DNA from: Buxus sempervirens
Lineage: Eukaryota > Streptophyta > Magnoliopsida > Buxales > Buxaceae
Reading direction: 5' to 3'
Length of the DNA: 64,000 bases
NCBI GenBank assembly: GCA_947561395.2
Contig: OX387186.1
Coordinates: 50,673,220 to 50,737,219 of the forward strand
Shown in pieces: positions 1-11,032 of the stretch. Positions within the stretch are counted from its first letter, which is position 1; each line of letters begins with the position of its first letter. The notes under the pieces were generated by a model. That model was not told the origin of the DNA, did not search any database, and worked only from the letters and a program-made list of their open reading frames with translations. A program made the translations under genes and the position numbers.

Positions 1-2385
1 GCTATGCCTGGTTTCACTAGGCACATCACCTCGAATTTGTCATACCATTACACTGGGACTTTGTTGGAAAACTGATTGTTTTGCTGAACCATCATGTCAA
101 GATATTCTTGCAAAATAAAACAAAAAACAAAAAACCAAAAGATTATAAAAAAATTATGAAAATCTTACAAATTAGAAAAATGATATTGTGATAAAATACA
201 GTAAGAAAACTAAATATGTTAATGAGATGGAAAAAAAAAACACATTAGATGTTATAGTATTTTTTGATTACATGTCATCATTTTTAAAAATTATTTCATA
301 TTTGTAATTACTTTTAGTAGAATGAGTGCTTAAAATGGCACTTAGAGATTGAGTTGAATTAGGATATTAATTGGAGGTAAATAACATATTAGGATTATAT
401 TTATTTAGGAGGCATTTTATAATTATCCTTTTAAATATTTGCTTAAAAAATGTTTAGAGTTTGTGTTGAATTAGTAGACTAATATGAGGTAAATATAAAA
501 ATTAGGATTATATGCATTAGTTAGAAGAATTATTTTTTTCCCTCTTAAGAAACTGTGAAAAGGGAAAAATCTATGGAAAGTCCATGTAGGCTCCCTTTTC
601 CTTTTTCCCATTTTTGTCTCGTTTTCATCTTTCTCATTTTCCATCCTTTTTTTTTTTCTTTTTTTAAATCCATTCATGTTGTTAAAAAATATATGAAATT
701 AATGAAATTAGTATTGACAAGTTAGTGCTAATTTTTAGTCAGTTTTATTCAAAAAATTATCAACCTAAGCAATATCTTCACTAATTCTGTTAAATTTTTG
801 AGGATTTTTTTAGACTCTGAACAAAATGTAGTGGTGTCAAAATCTACCCGCGTTGGCTTAATTCATCTGCAATTTAGCTGCCATGGCATGCACTTTAGGT
901 CAAAAGTAACATTATGGACATTTATCATTTGTTGCTTCAATCAACCTATGTTGTCTCCTATGTGGGCCATTGTCTCTTAAAAGTAAAAAACTGCATGTGG
1001 TAGAAGAACAAGCACTAAAAGAAAGTGGAAAAAAAGAAAAATCTAGAACTGATTTAACATTTCTCTTGCAAAATTGTTTTAGTTAACATTATAAAATTTC
1101 TAATTTTCACTAATATCTTAATTTTTAATTTGAAATTGTTTTAACTATAGCCAGTTTAATTAACATTGAATTAGGAAAATTAGCATTAACATTTTTCTAG
1201 TATGCTACTATCTTTTGATATTTTTGTAATTTTCTCATAAGAAAAAAAAGATATTTTTGTAATCTTTAATTTTTTTATTACTAATTAAAATTTTAAAAAA
1301 ATGACTATAACTTTATTTAATGGCCAATTCCTTTGGATGATAATATTTATGTTTTTCAAATGAATTTTTAATAAGTTTTGCTTTTCAATATTTTATTAAT
1401 AAATAGCCATTACGTGGATGAGTGGGTGACCAAATTAGTTAACTTTTTGTCATAAAAGTTTTTTGCCATATTTACATTCTTCCCTTATCTAGTATTTATT
1501 TTTGTAATTATGAACACGTTTTTGTTAATTTTTGCACAAAAATAAATTACTTTGCTTCAGAATCTTTTATAATTTTTCATGTCAGCCAAGGGCAAATGGG
1601 AGGAGAAGAAAAAATTTTCCCAAAAATTATTCGATTGTATGACCATGTCCCCGACACATTATGTAGCCGCAATTACCTATAAATTAGTAAAGAGCTATAT
1701 AATCATTAAAGACAATTTCTAAGTTATTAGAGCCTTAAATAATAAATTCTAAATTTGCTTTCCATGAAAAAAGGCAAAAGAAAAATGATATTAAATTCTA
1801 AATTCACTTTCCATTTACAAAAGAAGCTTGTTCATTACAAATCTCTGGACATAAAGAACTTGTGCAGACATAAAATTCATTACTCGGCATTGGAGGTTAC
1901 TAGGTAGGTTCCTAAAAATTATTAATAACTAAAGCTTATTGTGTTTTAAATTATTGGTTGTTAAAGGGTCAGCTGTAAATTATATAAATGAATAGGTTGT
2001 AACTACCCTACTATTCAAGAAGCCAAAACCCAAAACTGGCCCATTTCTTAATGGGTTGACTTGCAACAAGCTTGTTAGGAAAAATTTCCACTTTAAAGTT
2101 ATATGTGGTTTAATTGAGTTCAAAGACTAGACGATGATGGTCTCTATGAGGGCTTTCAACGATATAATGCCAGCTTTTTTTATGGGTACATTAAAAATAT
2201 TTATTTTGACACGTGTAAAAAACAAATATATTTTTGAAAATTGTTTTCCTCTCATTAATAAATACTTTTAGAATTTCCAAATTTCTTCGTATTTGTCTTG
2301 AGAAGTTCGAGATTAATACACTAAACAAGTCCAAAAATTAACATGGAGGAAGTTGAAAGTAAAGAATTTAATATATTTTTTGGAA
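1..2385. other. AT-rich intergenic DNA without a recognisable gene
   Basis: No reading frame of useful length and no recognisable domain on either strand. The base composition is strongly AT-rich with many A and T runs. A loosely conserved direct repeat can be seen around 350-410 and 465-525; both copies share a block with GAGGTAAATA followed by TTAGGATTATAT. I see no promoter, RNA gene or complete mobile element here. Confidence 0.6.
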
Positions 2386-2783
2386 TAAACTAATGAATGA
2401 GGTTGGTTGGGATGTTGTGGGTGATCGAACTAGGACGTGAAATATAATGAGAATTGTATCATATGAGTTGGGAAAGAAGTCTTAGGAGAATCGTGAGGAA
2501 ATATTCCATCTCATAGAGGAACTTGATGGTGAAATGATGAAGTCCAAGAAGCTATTAAAGAGAATAATTTAGTTTAAAACTTGGCAAAAGAGTAAAAGCA
2601 AAGAAAAGTTACAAAGATATAAAAATGTTAAAAAAACAAAAATAGAAAATAAAAAGAAAATTAGTGAGGCTAGAAGACATGACTTTGACAACTTGTATCA
2701 TAAGTTAGGTACTAAAGAAGCAAAAACAATTTCTTATAAACTAGCAAGATTTAGAGAGAGGAAAATAAGAGACTTGTATTAGG

Positions 2784-2786
<3 letters not shown>
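2386..2786 (+). mobile_element. RTE-type LINE fragment, region between endonuclease and reverse transcriptase
   Basis: Read on the + strand with a few stops and frame changes, this stretch gives the lysine-rich linker typical of plant RTE-clade LINEs. Visible landmarks are a WDVVGDR-like start, a block near KISEARRHDFDNLYHKLGTK, and the closing motif RERKIRDLY. In intact elements this linker is followed by the reverse transcriptase; here it stops at a TA microsatellite and an L1 fragment follows. A second piece of an RTE element lies at 4,047-4,400, so the two may be ends of one copy whose middle is missing. Non-functional. Confidence 0.65.

Positions 2787-2840
<54 letters not shown>
2786..2840. 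repeat. (TA)n microsatellite
   Basis: An uninterrupted run of alternating T and A of about 55 bases, at the junction between the RTE fragment on its left and the 3' end of the minus-strand L1 fragment on its right. It could have grown from the tail of the L1 insertion. Confidence 0.95.
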
Positions 2841-2844
<4 letters not shown>

Positions 2845-4046
2845 ATAAATGATGAAATTCCATTCAATAAAAAGGAATAAGATACAGAGATAAAATAGAA
2901 ACTAAAAGCTACATAAGAAAAAAGAGGTGCCAAAAGCATGAATGCACAACTGGGATGAAAACGAACTAAATGTCTAAACCAGAAGACATATCTCAAGCTA
3001 GGGAATGGCTAATAGCTCTAGCCTTTGCTAAACTATCTGCAACATCATTAGCATCCATTGGTACATGATTGAATGAAATGTTCAAACACTGCACCAATGA
3101 TCTTTCTAGCATGATCAACTCTAAGTATTTCCGTGGTCCCGTATCCTCTCTACTTATCCATCTCAAGATGTTGGCAGCATCCCCCCAACAACAACCTTTG
3201 TAAGATCCAAATTGTGAATATGTTGTAGCCATGTGATAAGTGCTAAGAACTCAGCCCTAGTGGAATCTGCCTCTCCTATAGGCCAACGAAACACAAATAA
3301 ATTCACCCACGTGATTCCTAAAAACTCCTCCAGCACTCCCAATGAACATCCATCAAAATTTAACTTGATGTCCCTGCCTTTGGTGGCATGCAAGAACAAA
3401 AAGATACTGCCACCACCAGAGATGAGAAGCAAACTGTAGCCCAACTCCTTACGACGTCAGTCTCAAAAAAACTAAAGAACTTGGGGTATCTAATAGCCCA
3501 CGAAGCAACTGATGCCTGCTGGATTTGAACATTGCATTTCTGGAGGATCAATGTCAAACCCAATACTGGTTATGTTAAACAATGGGTTGTGCTAATCATA
3601 TTCAAACATGGCAAATCTGTAAATTGTGAAAATCTAATCCACTTCCTCCATTTATTCCCAAACCCCTTCCATTCTAGAACAGAATCTAGGAACCCCCAAT
3701 CCACTCGATCATAGGCCTTTTCTGCATCCAATTTGGCTCTCTAGCTCGAATCTGAGAATCAATACACTCATTTGCTATCATCACATAGTCTAGGATTTGG
3801 CAACCTTCAACAAAAGCACATTGGTTAGGGCCTGCTAAAACCAGGGAGCACCTTCTTAATGCGATTGGACAAAACTTTCGCAATAATCTTGTAGAGAACA
3901 GTGGTCAAACAAATTGGCCTAAAATCTTTAATTTCCACAGCACACACTCTTTGGAATCAATGCTAGAAACGTCGCATTAATGCCTTTATTAATCACTCCC
4001 GATGAAAAATTCAAAAAGCACTTGCACCAAATGATCCTTTAGAAGC
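2841..4046 (-). mobile_element. L1-type LINE fragment with RNase H and part of reverse transcriptase
   Basis: On the minus strand the order is a partial reverse transcriptase (about 4,040 to 3,640), then an RNase H-like domain (about 3,444 to 2,993). The reverse transcriptase part shows the palm-entry sequence INKGINATFLALIPK in a broken frame, a DFRPICLTTVLYKIIAKVL-like block, and CAFVEGCQILDYVMIANE at 3,780-3,830. The RNase H part shows KLNFDG with its acidic residue and a C-terminal SFNHVPMDANDVADSLAKA block. The middle of the reverse transcriptase, including the YxDD/FxDD box, is missing, and there are stops and frameshifts, so the copy is dead. The 3' end lies at the TA microsatellite. 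It sits between two RTE pieces, so it probably inserted into an RTE element or the two were joined by deletion. Confidence 0.75.
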
Positions 4047-4400
4047 TCCCAATTCTTTTGGAGGTGGTTTGGACATGTCAGGTGAACACCTAAAGATGCA
4101 CCTATAAGAACGTGTGGGAGGATGCATACTGAAGGGCTCAAGAGATCAAGAGGAGAACCTAGAAAGACAGAGATGGAGTAAAAAAAAACATTAACTGTGG
4201 GAGGATGCATACTGAAGGGCTCAAGAGATCAAGAGGAGAACCTAGAAAGACAGAGATGGAGTAAAAAAAAACATTAACTTGCATACATATAAATTAATTG
4301 AAGATATGATTTTTGATGGGGCCAAGCGGGATAGAGAGATAAGATTTGTGTTACCAACCCCACTTTTGTGGGAACTGGCTTATGTTAATAACGACCAAAT
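4047..4400 (+). mobile_element. RTE-type LINE 3'-terminal fragment
   Basis: On the + strand this begins with a WFGHVR motif, continues through DAPI and a basic RSRGEPRK-like block, and ends with DMIFDGAKRDREIRFVLPTP. This is the C-terminal tail of plant RTE polyproteins (FGHV..RP.DAPVRR..RGRGRPKKTW). Stops interrupt it, and an 83-bp tandem duplication lies within it. The reverse transcriptase is absent. Confidence 0.65.
4114..4279. repeat. Perfect 83-bp tandem duplication
   Basis: Two directly adjacent copies, 4,114-4,196 and 4,197-4,279, agree at every base that I compared, including a run of nine A. The unit starts GTGGGAGGATGC and ends CATTAACT. It falls in the RTE tail, and 83 is not a multiple of three, so it also shifts that frame. 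The perfect identity suggests a recent event. Confidence 0.95.
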
Positions 4401-4440
4401 TGTCAAGATAGTTAAAATGTTAAGTAGAAACTCAAAAAAC

Positions 4441-4506
4441 AGGGGGGGGGGGGGGGGGAGAACATATTGGTTTGGATACGTTGCTTGCTCTCTCTCTCTC
4501 TCTCAG
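4441..4506. repeat. Poly-G tract followed by a (TC)n tract
   Basis: A run of about 17-18 G starts just after 4,441. A TC microsatellite follows near 4,488-4,505. No gene is associated. The homopolymer is a likely site of assembly or sequencing length error. Confidence 0.85.
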
Positions 4507-4611
4507 TCTCACGCATATATTCATATTGTTGGTGTCTTCTTCCTTTTCCTCTTCTTCAGAACCATGATAAATGAGAGAAATGGTCAAAATATATAGCTAA
4601 TCTAGTAGGGG

Positions 4612-4728
4612 CACAATTTACAGATTTGCCATGTTTGAATATGCTGGAACGATACTGTCTGAATGCACCATAGTCTACTGCAGTGTACCATCTGAAACAC
4701 AATACTGGTTATGTTAAACAATGGGTTG
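4612..4728. repeat. Patch holding an inverted and a direct copy of the nearby L1 segment 3,561-3,628
   Basis: Bases 4,612-4,642 are a perfect 31-base inverted copy of 3,598-3,628. Bases 4,700-4,728 are a perfect 29-base direct copy of 3,561-3,589. The two source pieces lie next to each other in the L1 fragment, but the copies lie in opposite orientations, 57 bases apart. This looks like templated filler from break repair rather than ordinary duplication. Confidence 0.8.
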
Positions 4729-5278
4729 GCTGGTCAAATTACTAATTTCGACCTTCGGTTGAGACTGATACTTGAATCCCAGGAATTAAACATCATTAAG
4801 GACTACAAAACAGATAAGATTAAGATTTCTTCTCCATTAAACCAGGATGTCTAATTTCTCCAATTTTCTTGTTTCTGAGTACTAGAAGGTTTATGATTTG
4901 AATAAAGTGGACAAGGAAGGAGCCAAATAAAGATTAAGGAATTTTTCAACATGCCACTGTACGTGAGAATCAACTAGTCAGTGATTTCTCATGATAGGTC
5001 ATTCAAACAATGTTAGTCTATGACATTGTATAATTTTATAATGTAAAAATGTGATAAACAGTTGGAAAATTGATGGAAATCGATTTTGAACTGCCCTTTT
5101 AGGATCCAAATGCATTTCCTGTCCGTTGTTTACCTTTTGCAATAATTTTCTCTTCAAGAAATGATCATCGCCAGATTATTGTTAATATTTTCTGTCAGTG
5201 CACTTTGCTAGTTTTAGTTAGTTTTTATTTTCCGATTGAGCTAATTCACTCTTCTTATGGTTTTGATGCCATTTCCAG

Positions 5279-5470
5279 GCTAATCTATACCAGCAGATTG
5301 ACGCTGCAGGGGTAACATATATTAGCGTTGGCCATAGAAGAACACTCTACAATTACCACAGCAAGATGTTGCATATATCTCAGATGGATTCCGACATCAT
5401 TCGGCACAATTGGCACCTTGAGCTTATTGATCAAGACAGTATGTACAAGTCATCAAAAATGACATTGTAG
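5279..5470 (+). pseudogene. Relic of the last exon of an ABC transporter (D-subfamily-like half transporter)
   Basis: After a good 3' splice site (TTCCAG at 5,273-5,278) the + strand reads about 63 codons to a stop at 5,468-5,470. The start, LYQQIDAAGVTYISVGHRRTL, is the end of an ATP-binding cassette: the VGHR motif is the switch-histidine (H-loop) region seen in ABCD transporters, followed by the usual YNYHSKMLHIS tail. Family knowledge suggests a plastid or peroxisomal half transporter (ABCD2-like). I find no Walker A, signature or Walker B region and no membrane segments upstream, so this is a fragment, not a gene. The surrounding sequence is mobile-element debris. The assignment to subfamily D is inferred from a short motif. 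Confidence 0.55.
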
Positions 5471-6001
5471 CCATCTGAGGGAAATCTGTGACAGGTTTCA
5501 CAAAAAAAATTGTACCCACACTGAGGATAACATTCTTTATATTTTTATTGAGCTATATTGGAAGAGAATGAACGAATGTAGTCATAGAAGTGAAAAAAAT
5601 AAAAAAATAAAAAACCATTATGTTTCTAAGTTATTTCATTACTAGTTGTAATTTTTGAAACTACATTGAATATGTGCCCCGTGAGATCTAGGTGGTCAGG
5701 CAGAACTAGTGAAGTCGACATTCTGCTACTTCCTGTTCTTTTTGTTTTTTGTTTTATTTTTCATTTTTTCAAGCTTTTAATATGTTAGATGAGATACTTG
5801 TAATAAATTAAAAAATTAGGACTAAAAACTGCTTTTTTTAGTTAGAATTAGTTTGAAGGTCAAAAGAGTATTTTGAGTTAGAATTAATTTGAATGTTAAA
5901 ATAGTTTTTTTAAGTAATGAAATAAGTTTGAAATCTACGTTCTACCACTTTTTTTTTTTTTTTTAACTCTTTTGAAAGCTTATTGTGGACATTTTGAAGA
6001 C

Positions 6002-6450
6002 CAAGGTTTGACATTTCTGTGCCGAAATTTCGCTTTTCATGTCCTTAGTAGTACGAAAAATGACCCCGAAATGATCTCCCCAGCGTTTCGTTAGGGTGCC
6101 GTCGGCGTGCTGCCGGTACGTCGTTAATTTTGTCAGAATTTCGCCAAAATTTCGATAATTTTGCTAATTTTGCCAAAATGGTCTAATGTGCTTGTAGTTG
6201 TAGTCTTGTAATTGTTTATGTTCATATGCTTGTATTTGGTCATAAATTAGATGAAATACTTCCTTATTTTTATCTATTTTTGCATATAAATTGCATAAAA
6301 TCATATGTATTATATTTTTTTTTCACTTATTTATGCCTTTTCAAATGAAGCAAGCCATTTCGTTAGCGTGCCGTCAATTTCGCTAAAAAAAAATGGATTT
6401 TAGCCCATTTTGCCGGCTTTTTGTCGGTATCTCGTTTCGGCCGCTTGGCG
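6002..6450. mobile_element. Possible decayed hAT-like MITE
   Basis: The left end starts CAAGGTTTGACATTTC and continues with repeated GAAATTTCG/TTTCGCC motifs. The right part (6,355-6,450) again carries TTTCGTTAG, TTTCGCT and GTTTCGGCC motifs in the opposite sense. There is no coding capacity. I could not define a clean inverted end or an 8-bp duplication. The same CAAGGTT start recurs at 26,766 and 46,903, and inverted at 46,791. Confidence 0.3.
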
Positions 6451-6839
6451 ACACTGAAAATTAAATCCTTATTGAAGACATATAAATTTTGAAGAATCAT
6501 TTGTATAAATTGCCGTCAGGTGACACCAAAAAGTGAATTCTTGTTGAAGATGTATAAATTTTGAAGTATCATTTGTATAAATTTACACATTCAAAAAAGA
6601 GGAAATGGGGTGGAATATGTTCTCTTTTTCCTTTTTCTTTTTTTTTTGGGGCACATTTGGATATATGCAGTGTATATTCATTGCATTCCTGGCACGTAGT
6701 TAATAACCATCCGCACACTCATCCACTTGCTCCGTCGGGGAGTGTAGCATCAAAGGGACTCACAGGAACCGCAGACAGCTACCGACGAGATAGTCTTCCC
6801 TTGTTCATAAGGCGGGAGGGGAAATGGTATGCGCTTTAG

Positions 6840-8800
6840 CAGAGGCTGTTGTCAAGTCAAGTCATCATTAATATAGAAGAGGGTCGGAGGAGGCAATGCA
6901 TGGTCAACAACTGTAAATCTTTCCACATGTTTCTCTGACTGTGGCTTCGGGACATTTGGGAATCTTTTTCTGTGGGCCATATGATAATATCCTGTCACGT
7001 GTTGTAGTAAATGCCATTACATAGACCCCGTTTCCAAAAGGTTACCTTAAGATGATCCACGGCCCACGAGATCATCCCAAGATCTTTGTTGGATGATATT
7101 GAACATGAACTGCAAAAATACTAGGGAAAAGTACACATAAAGTTCCAGGTCCACATGGTTTGCCCTAAGATAAGGTTTGGTTGGATTAAATTTCACGTGA
7201 ATTTTTGCCTCCATTATCGAGTAAGACGATGATTTCAGTTTTGGCCAGGGCTCCTCCGGAAACATCTGCAGGTCTTCTTCATCCACGACCGATCGAGTCC
7301 CACACTCCGTGCCAAACCCTTTTACATTGTCGGCCTCTAATTTTTTAACACCAGTTTTTTCTAATACGATTTGTGTCGGTAAACACACTTAGTGTGCATT
7401 TATTTGTGGTGGTGGTATTTGCTTCCGGCAATTGAGATCCTGTGGGACCTTTATCTACAACTTTATGTAAAGCCTATATTGGGATCATGCCATGTGTATT
7501 GTGAATGGCATATTTGTAAAATTTTAAACAATCCTATAAAAAGCTGCATATGTAGATAAAGGTCTTCCAGGAGAGTATGTGCATCAGCTTCCAATACTAT
7601 AACATGGTTTTCTATCACGCGCAGTGGCTTTTTGTTGACTTAATTTATGAGGTGATAAGGGGCCAAAATACATATGTATTTCTGGACTGCTTCCATGAAA
7701 GTTCCGAGTGAAATTTTCTTTTGGAATCAGCCAAAACTGGCGGTAATATCATACGGCTGTGTGTGTTTGTCTCTGTCTTGTTTTTCTGTTGTGTCTCTTA
7801 TGTGTGTGTCACTCTTTAATGAGACGTGTTGGGTGGGAGAAGCCGAATTGTATGAATCATCGGAAAAGGGAAGTGAAAGGGGGAAGACATGGGGCGAGCA
7901 TAGCCACGTATGCTGTCGGCGTACCATCCTTTAATTCGAACAGGCAGCAAACGGAAGCTCACATGCTTCACCCAGTCTTACATGCATCTATAGTATATTA
8001 ATGCAATGATCCATTCCATCACCATCAAATCCACATCCAAAATATGGATGAGGATTCTAAGAAAAGCAGAACCAGCCACCTAATCTGGTCTTTGTTTCAT
8101 ATTACCTTTTCAATTTATTATAATTATTCTTTTTCTTGATGACCAGGTGAAATCTATTTTTTTTTCCAACCACTTGTGTGAGGGTGACAGAGTTGTTAGT
8201 ACGATCTTAAAGCGGGAAATGGGGGTGGGGAAGGGACAGAGAAAGGAAAGTAAAAAAGAAAACTTGGGGGTACTCACACATGGCTTGCCTACAAAAAATC
8301 CTTCAACTGTATGATAGGGTTAGGTATGGTAGTTAACAAGTCCTCGTCCTGCTCTTTCGTACCGGCCCCCTCTCTCTCTCTCTCTCTCTCAACATTAACA
8401 GTACGTACGTGGACACACATCATCAAAGTTCACAATCATGCCAACGTTTGCCGTGAGAGAGGAACCCCTTCATCATCACCATCGATCCCCGCAGGGACAG
8501 GATCAACAAATTAAGGAAGAGAAAGACGTGGTCAATCTGAGGTCCCACACACCCTACTCGTCATCATAAAAGTCACTAAGAGGAAAGATCTCTTTGTCAT
8601 GATTAAAAACCATGCATGTAAGAGATGTAGTTGGTAAGTCCCAAATTAATTATGAAATTAGCTAGACTCCAATCTTATCCCTTATCACGAATTAATTCTT
8701 CTTTGAAATTCCAGTCAAGGGAAGAAGAAGGGGCCGGGGGAGCTTTGAGAGATCAGCCAATAGAAGAATCCTGTCGGCACCAGACGCCTAGGGTAAAACG
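6840..8800. other. Intergenic stretch, no gene recognised
   Basis: Several short open frames exist, the longest being 113 codons on the minus strand (7,047-7,388), but none resembles a family I know. I also see no intron pattern. A (TC)n run lies at about 8,371-8,389. The base composition is more balanced than in the first 6 kb. Confidence 0.45.
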
Positions 8801-8816
8801 CTCCCTTACGGAAACC

Positions 8817-9475
8817 CACGTGCTCTAACATTACAGCGCCGATATACGTGGATCCACATGTGTTGTGGCCCCTCACCTTATCGCCTCGATGTTGACGGCC
8901 TGTCGCTTCCGGGCGGTTCTGCAACTGCACCGGCTGGTCCGGTCACGTGCTCCATCGTCATCGGCAGCAGTTAGAAAAACCGCTGGGCCCCCTGTAGCCG
9001 TACAAGTGAACCGTCAACTGTCATGTGGAACCCGCTAACCAACCAACAACCATAGCGGAGCACGTGTCTCTAACGTGGCAGCCGTCAGAGAAATAACTCC
9101 CCGCCTCTCCGCTAAGCGACGAACTGACCCTGCCCCACTCCACCCACGAGCACTACCACCGAATCGAAGGAAGATATCCCAGCCTCCTCTTGGCCGGCGT
9201 GGCTCTCATACCAGTCTTGGTGAGCGATGATCCGATGGAGCCCACTCCATCCAGGAGAGGTGCGACTCACGCAAAACTAGTCCCATCTGGCATGTGGGCC
9301 CCAGCTGCAAATATTGCGCTGCGTTGATTCCTCCGTAGCTATTCTATTCTAAGACTAGAGGTGGTTAAGGGAAGCAGCAACCCCAGTGGATCCGGCGCAT
9401 AATCCTCATCGACGCTGGCGGTTAGATCAAGGCTACGCGGCAAGCGGCGGAGATCGCGCAACTATGCGCCACGTG
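8817..9475. promoter_or_regulatory. Cluster of ACGT-core (G-box/ABRE-like) sites in a GC-rich stretch
   Basis: CACGTG is present at 8,817-8,822, 8,944-8,949, 9,061-9,066 and 9,470-9,475. Related cores are TACGTG at 8,845-8,850 and AACGTGG at 9,072-9,078. Two outliers lie at 6,996 and about 7,194. In plants, bZIP and bHLH proteins bind such sites in light- and abscisic-acid-responsive promoters. No gene is recognisable within several kilobases on either side. This may be an orphan promoter, a decayed gene's upstream region, or chance in a GC-rich patch. Confidence 0.35.
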
Positions 9476-9499
9476 TTAATGTGTTCGATGCCACCTCGG

Positions 9500-10017
9500 T
9501 CCGCGTTTCGGGATTTCAGTCAACCTTTACGTTCAAACAATAAACAATAAAAGTAAAGCTAACTTTTTTTTATATACATAAAATAAAAGTATTACCAGAT
9601 TTTGGCCGTTGGGGTCTCTCTGGAAGGTTGGACCGTGGAGAGAATGAAGTAACAACGTTGTAAAAGCAAACATGATTTCTGTGGTTGGTTAGATTTCCGT
9701 TCAAAGTCTATAACATCTATATATATTCTATTTGGCTTAACCTTACAGCCTCGGCTCCGCTTCCTTGGAGCGCGCGAGTTTTCTTTTGGCCAGTTGGCGC
9801 TGCAAAGATTAAATAATCTTCCTATTCCTTTTAATAACAAGTTATAAAGAATTTTTTATTAAAAAAAAATGAGAAGACATTTAAAGAGGGTGACAAGTCT
9901 AGTTTCGGACATATTTACAAGACTCCGTTATCCAAAAAAAAAAAATACTTACAAGACTCACTTAGTCACCTTACACATGCCATGAGATCAACTCTTTTCA
10001 ATGGGATGACATCATGC
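9500..10017. other. Intergenic stretch, no gene recognised
   Basis: AT-rich with several A runs. An 82-codon open frame on the minus strand (9,592-9,840) has no resemblance to a known family. Confidence 0.5.
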
Positions 10018-10496
10018 GTCAGATGTAGGGTTGCTTATCGGACCGGGTCGGCACAGACTAGTATACTTAAGCGTGCCTGTGTTGGCCCGGGCATGCTAGT
10101 GGACCGGCATGATAGCATAGCCTGTGGTCCCTGGCCGTGTCGAGCCCTGCTTCTGGGGCCTGTGGTCCGACTAGCACGGCACGCATTAGTCGGGTGTGTT
10201 GGGCCGTGCCGCGGGATTGGGCCGGCCCACTAGGCACGAAAAACGGTTAGCCGTTTCCTCCCCTAAAAGTGTTAAAAGTTATTTTTTTTTACAATTTTAC
10301 CCCCGACAACCATTTTTGGATGGGGGGGGGTATACTTGTAATTGGCAGTAAATGACCATTTTTACCCTTCCAATAGCCAAATAACAGTCATATTTGAAGG
10401 TAGAGGTGGTAAAATGCCACTTTTGGTTTTCTATAAATAAGCCCAACCGTTCCCACTCTAAACCATACCTTTTCTCATCTTATCTCTTCTTAATTT

Positions 10497-10608
10497 CTTA
10501 GGGTCTTGTTTAAAGATTTGGCTAGTGGGCGGCAAACTTGGCAGAGTGCTCACATGGGGGGGTGTTCCCTAGGCCAACCATTGGCAAATCTTTTAATAAG
10601 ACTCTAAG
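10497..10608. repeat. Inverted repeat (hairpin 1) inside the hAT element
   Basis: The left arm begins CTTAGGGTCTTGTTTAAAG and the right arm, read in reverse complement, begins CTTAGAGTCTTATTAAAAG. The arms are about 35 bases and the loop carries a G run. A related palindrome follows at 10,650-10,747. Confidence 0.8.
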
Positions 10609-10649
10609 AAAGTTATGAAATTTTTTTTTTTGGTTTCCTTCATTTTCTT

Positions 10650-10747
10650 CTTAGAGTCATTTTTAATGATTTTGCTAATGGTCGACAGAGTCACAGTGCT
10701 CTTTGAGCCCGACCGTTAGCAAATCATTGAACAAGGCTCTTACAAAG
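10650..10747. repeat. Inverted repeat (hairpin 2) inside the hAT element
   Basis: The left arm begins CTTAGAGTCATTTTTAATG and pairs imperfectly with the right arm that ends at TACAAAG (10,747). Arm length and sequence resemble hairpin 1, so the two probably arose by duplication of one palindrome. Confidence 0.75.
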
Positions 10748-11032
10748 TTATCAAATTTTTTTCTTTCTTCAATTTTGCCTCTCCACGTTTACATAGCCAA
10801 GTAGTAATCGACGCAAGTAACACTTTTACAACTCGTCATCTCGGCATGGTTCAAGAGGTAAGTAACTTTTTTTTTACTATTTTTTCTATTTTTTTTTAGA
10901 AAACTACCCCCGACTAGCGAGCGACCCGTTGTGCCTGGGTTTTCCTTGAAGGGCCGGGCACGGCACGCCAGGCACGGGCTAATCGTGCCCGTGTCGTGCT
11001 GAGCCAGCCTGTTAAGCAACCCTAGTTAGATG

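Larger units (their letters stand above)
10026..11024. mobile_element. Non-autonomous hAT element (999 bp) with two internal hairpins
   Basis: The ends are inverted: TAGGGTTGCTTA at the left and TTAAGCAACCCTA at the right. Behind each end comes GC-rich subterminal sequence full of CGGGC, GGCACG and CCCGTG motifs. It is flanked by an 8-bp near-duplication, GTCAGATG (10,018-10,025) and GTTAGATG (11,025-11,032), with seven of eight bases matching. An 8-bp duplication and TAGGG-type ends are typical of the hAT superfamily. There is no transposase. Inside are two long palindromes, 10,497-10,608 and 10,650-10,747, each starting CTTAG and with arms of about 35 bases. Confidence 0.85.
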
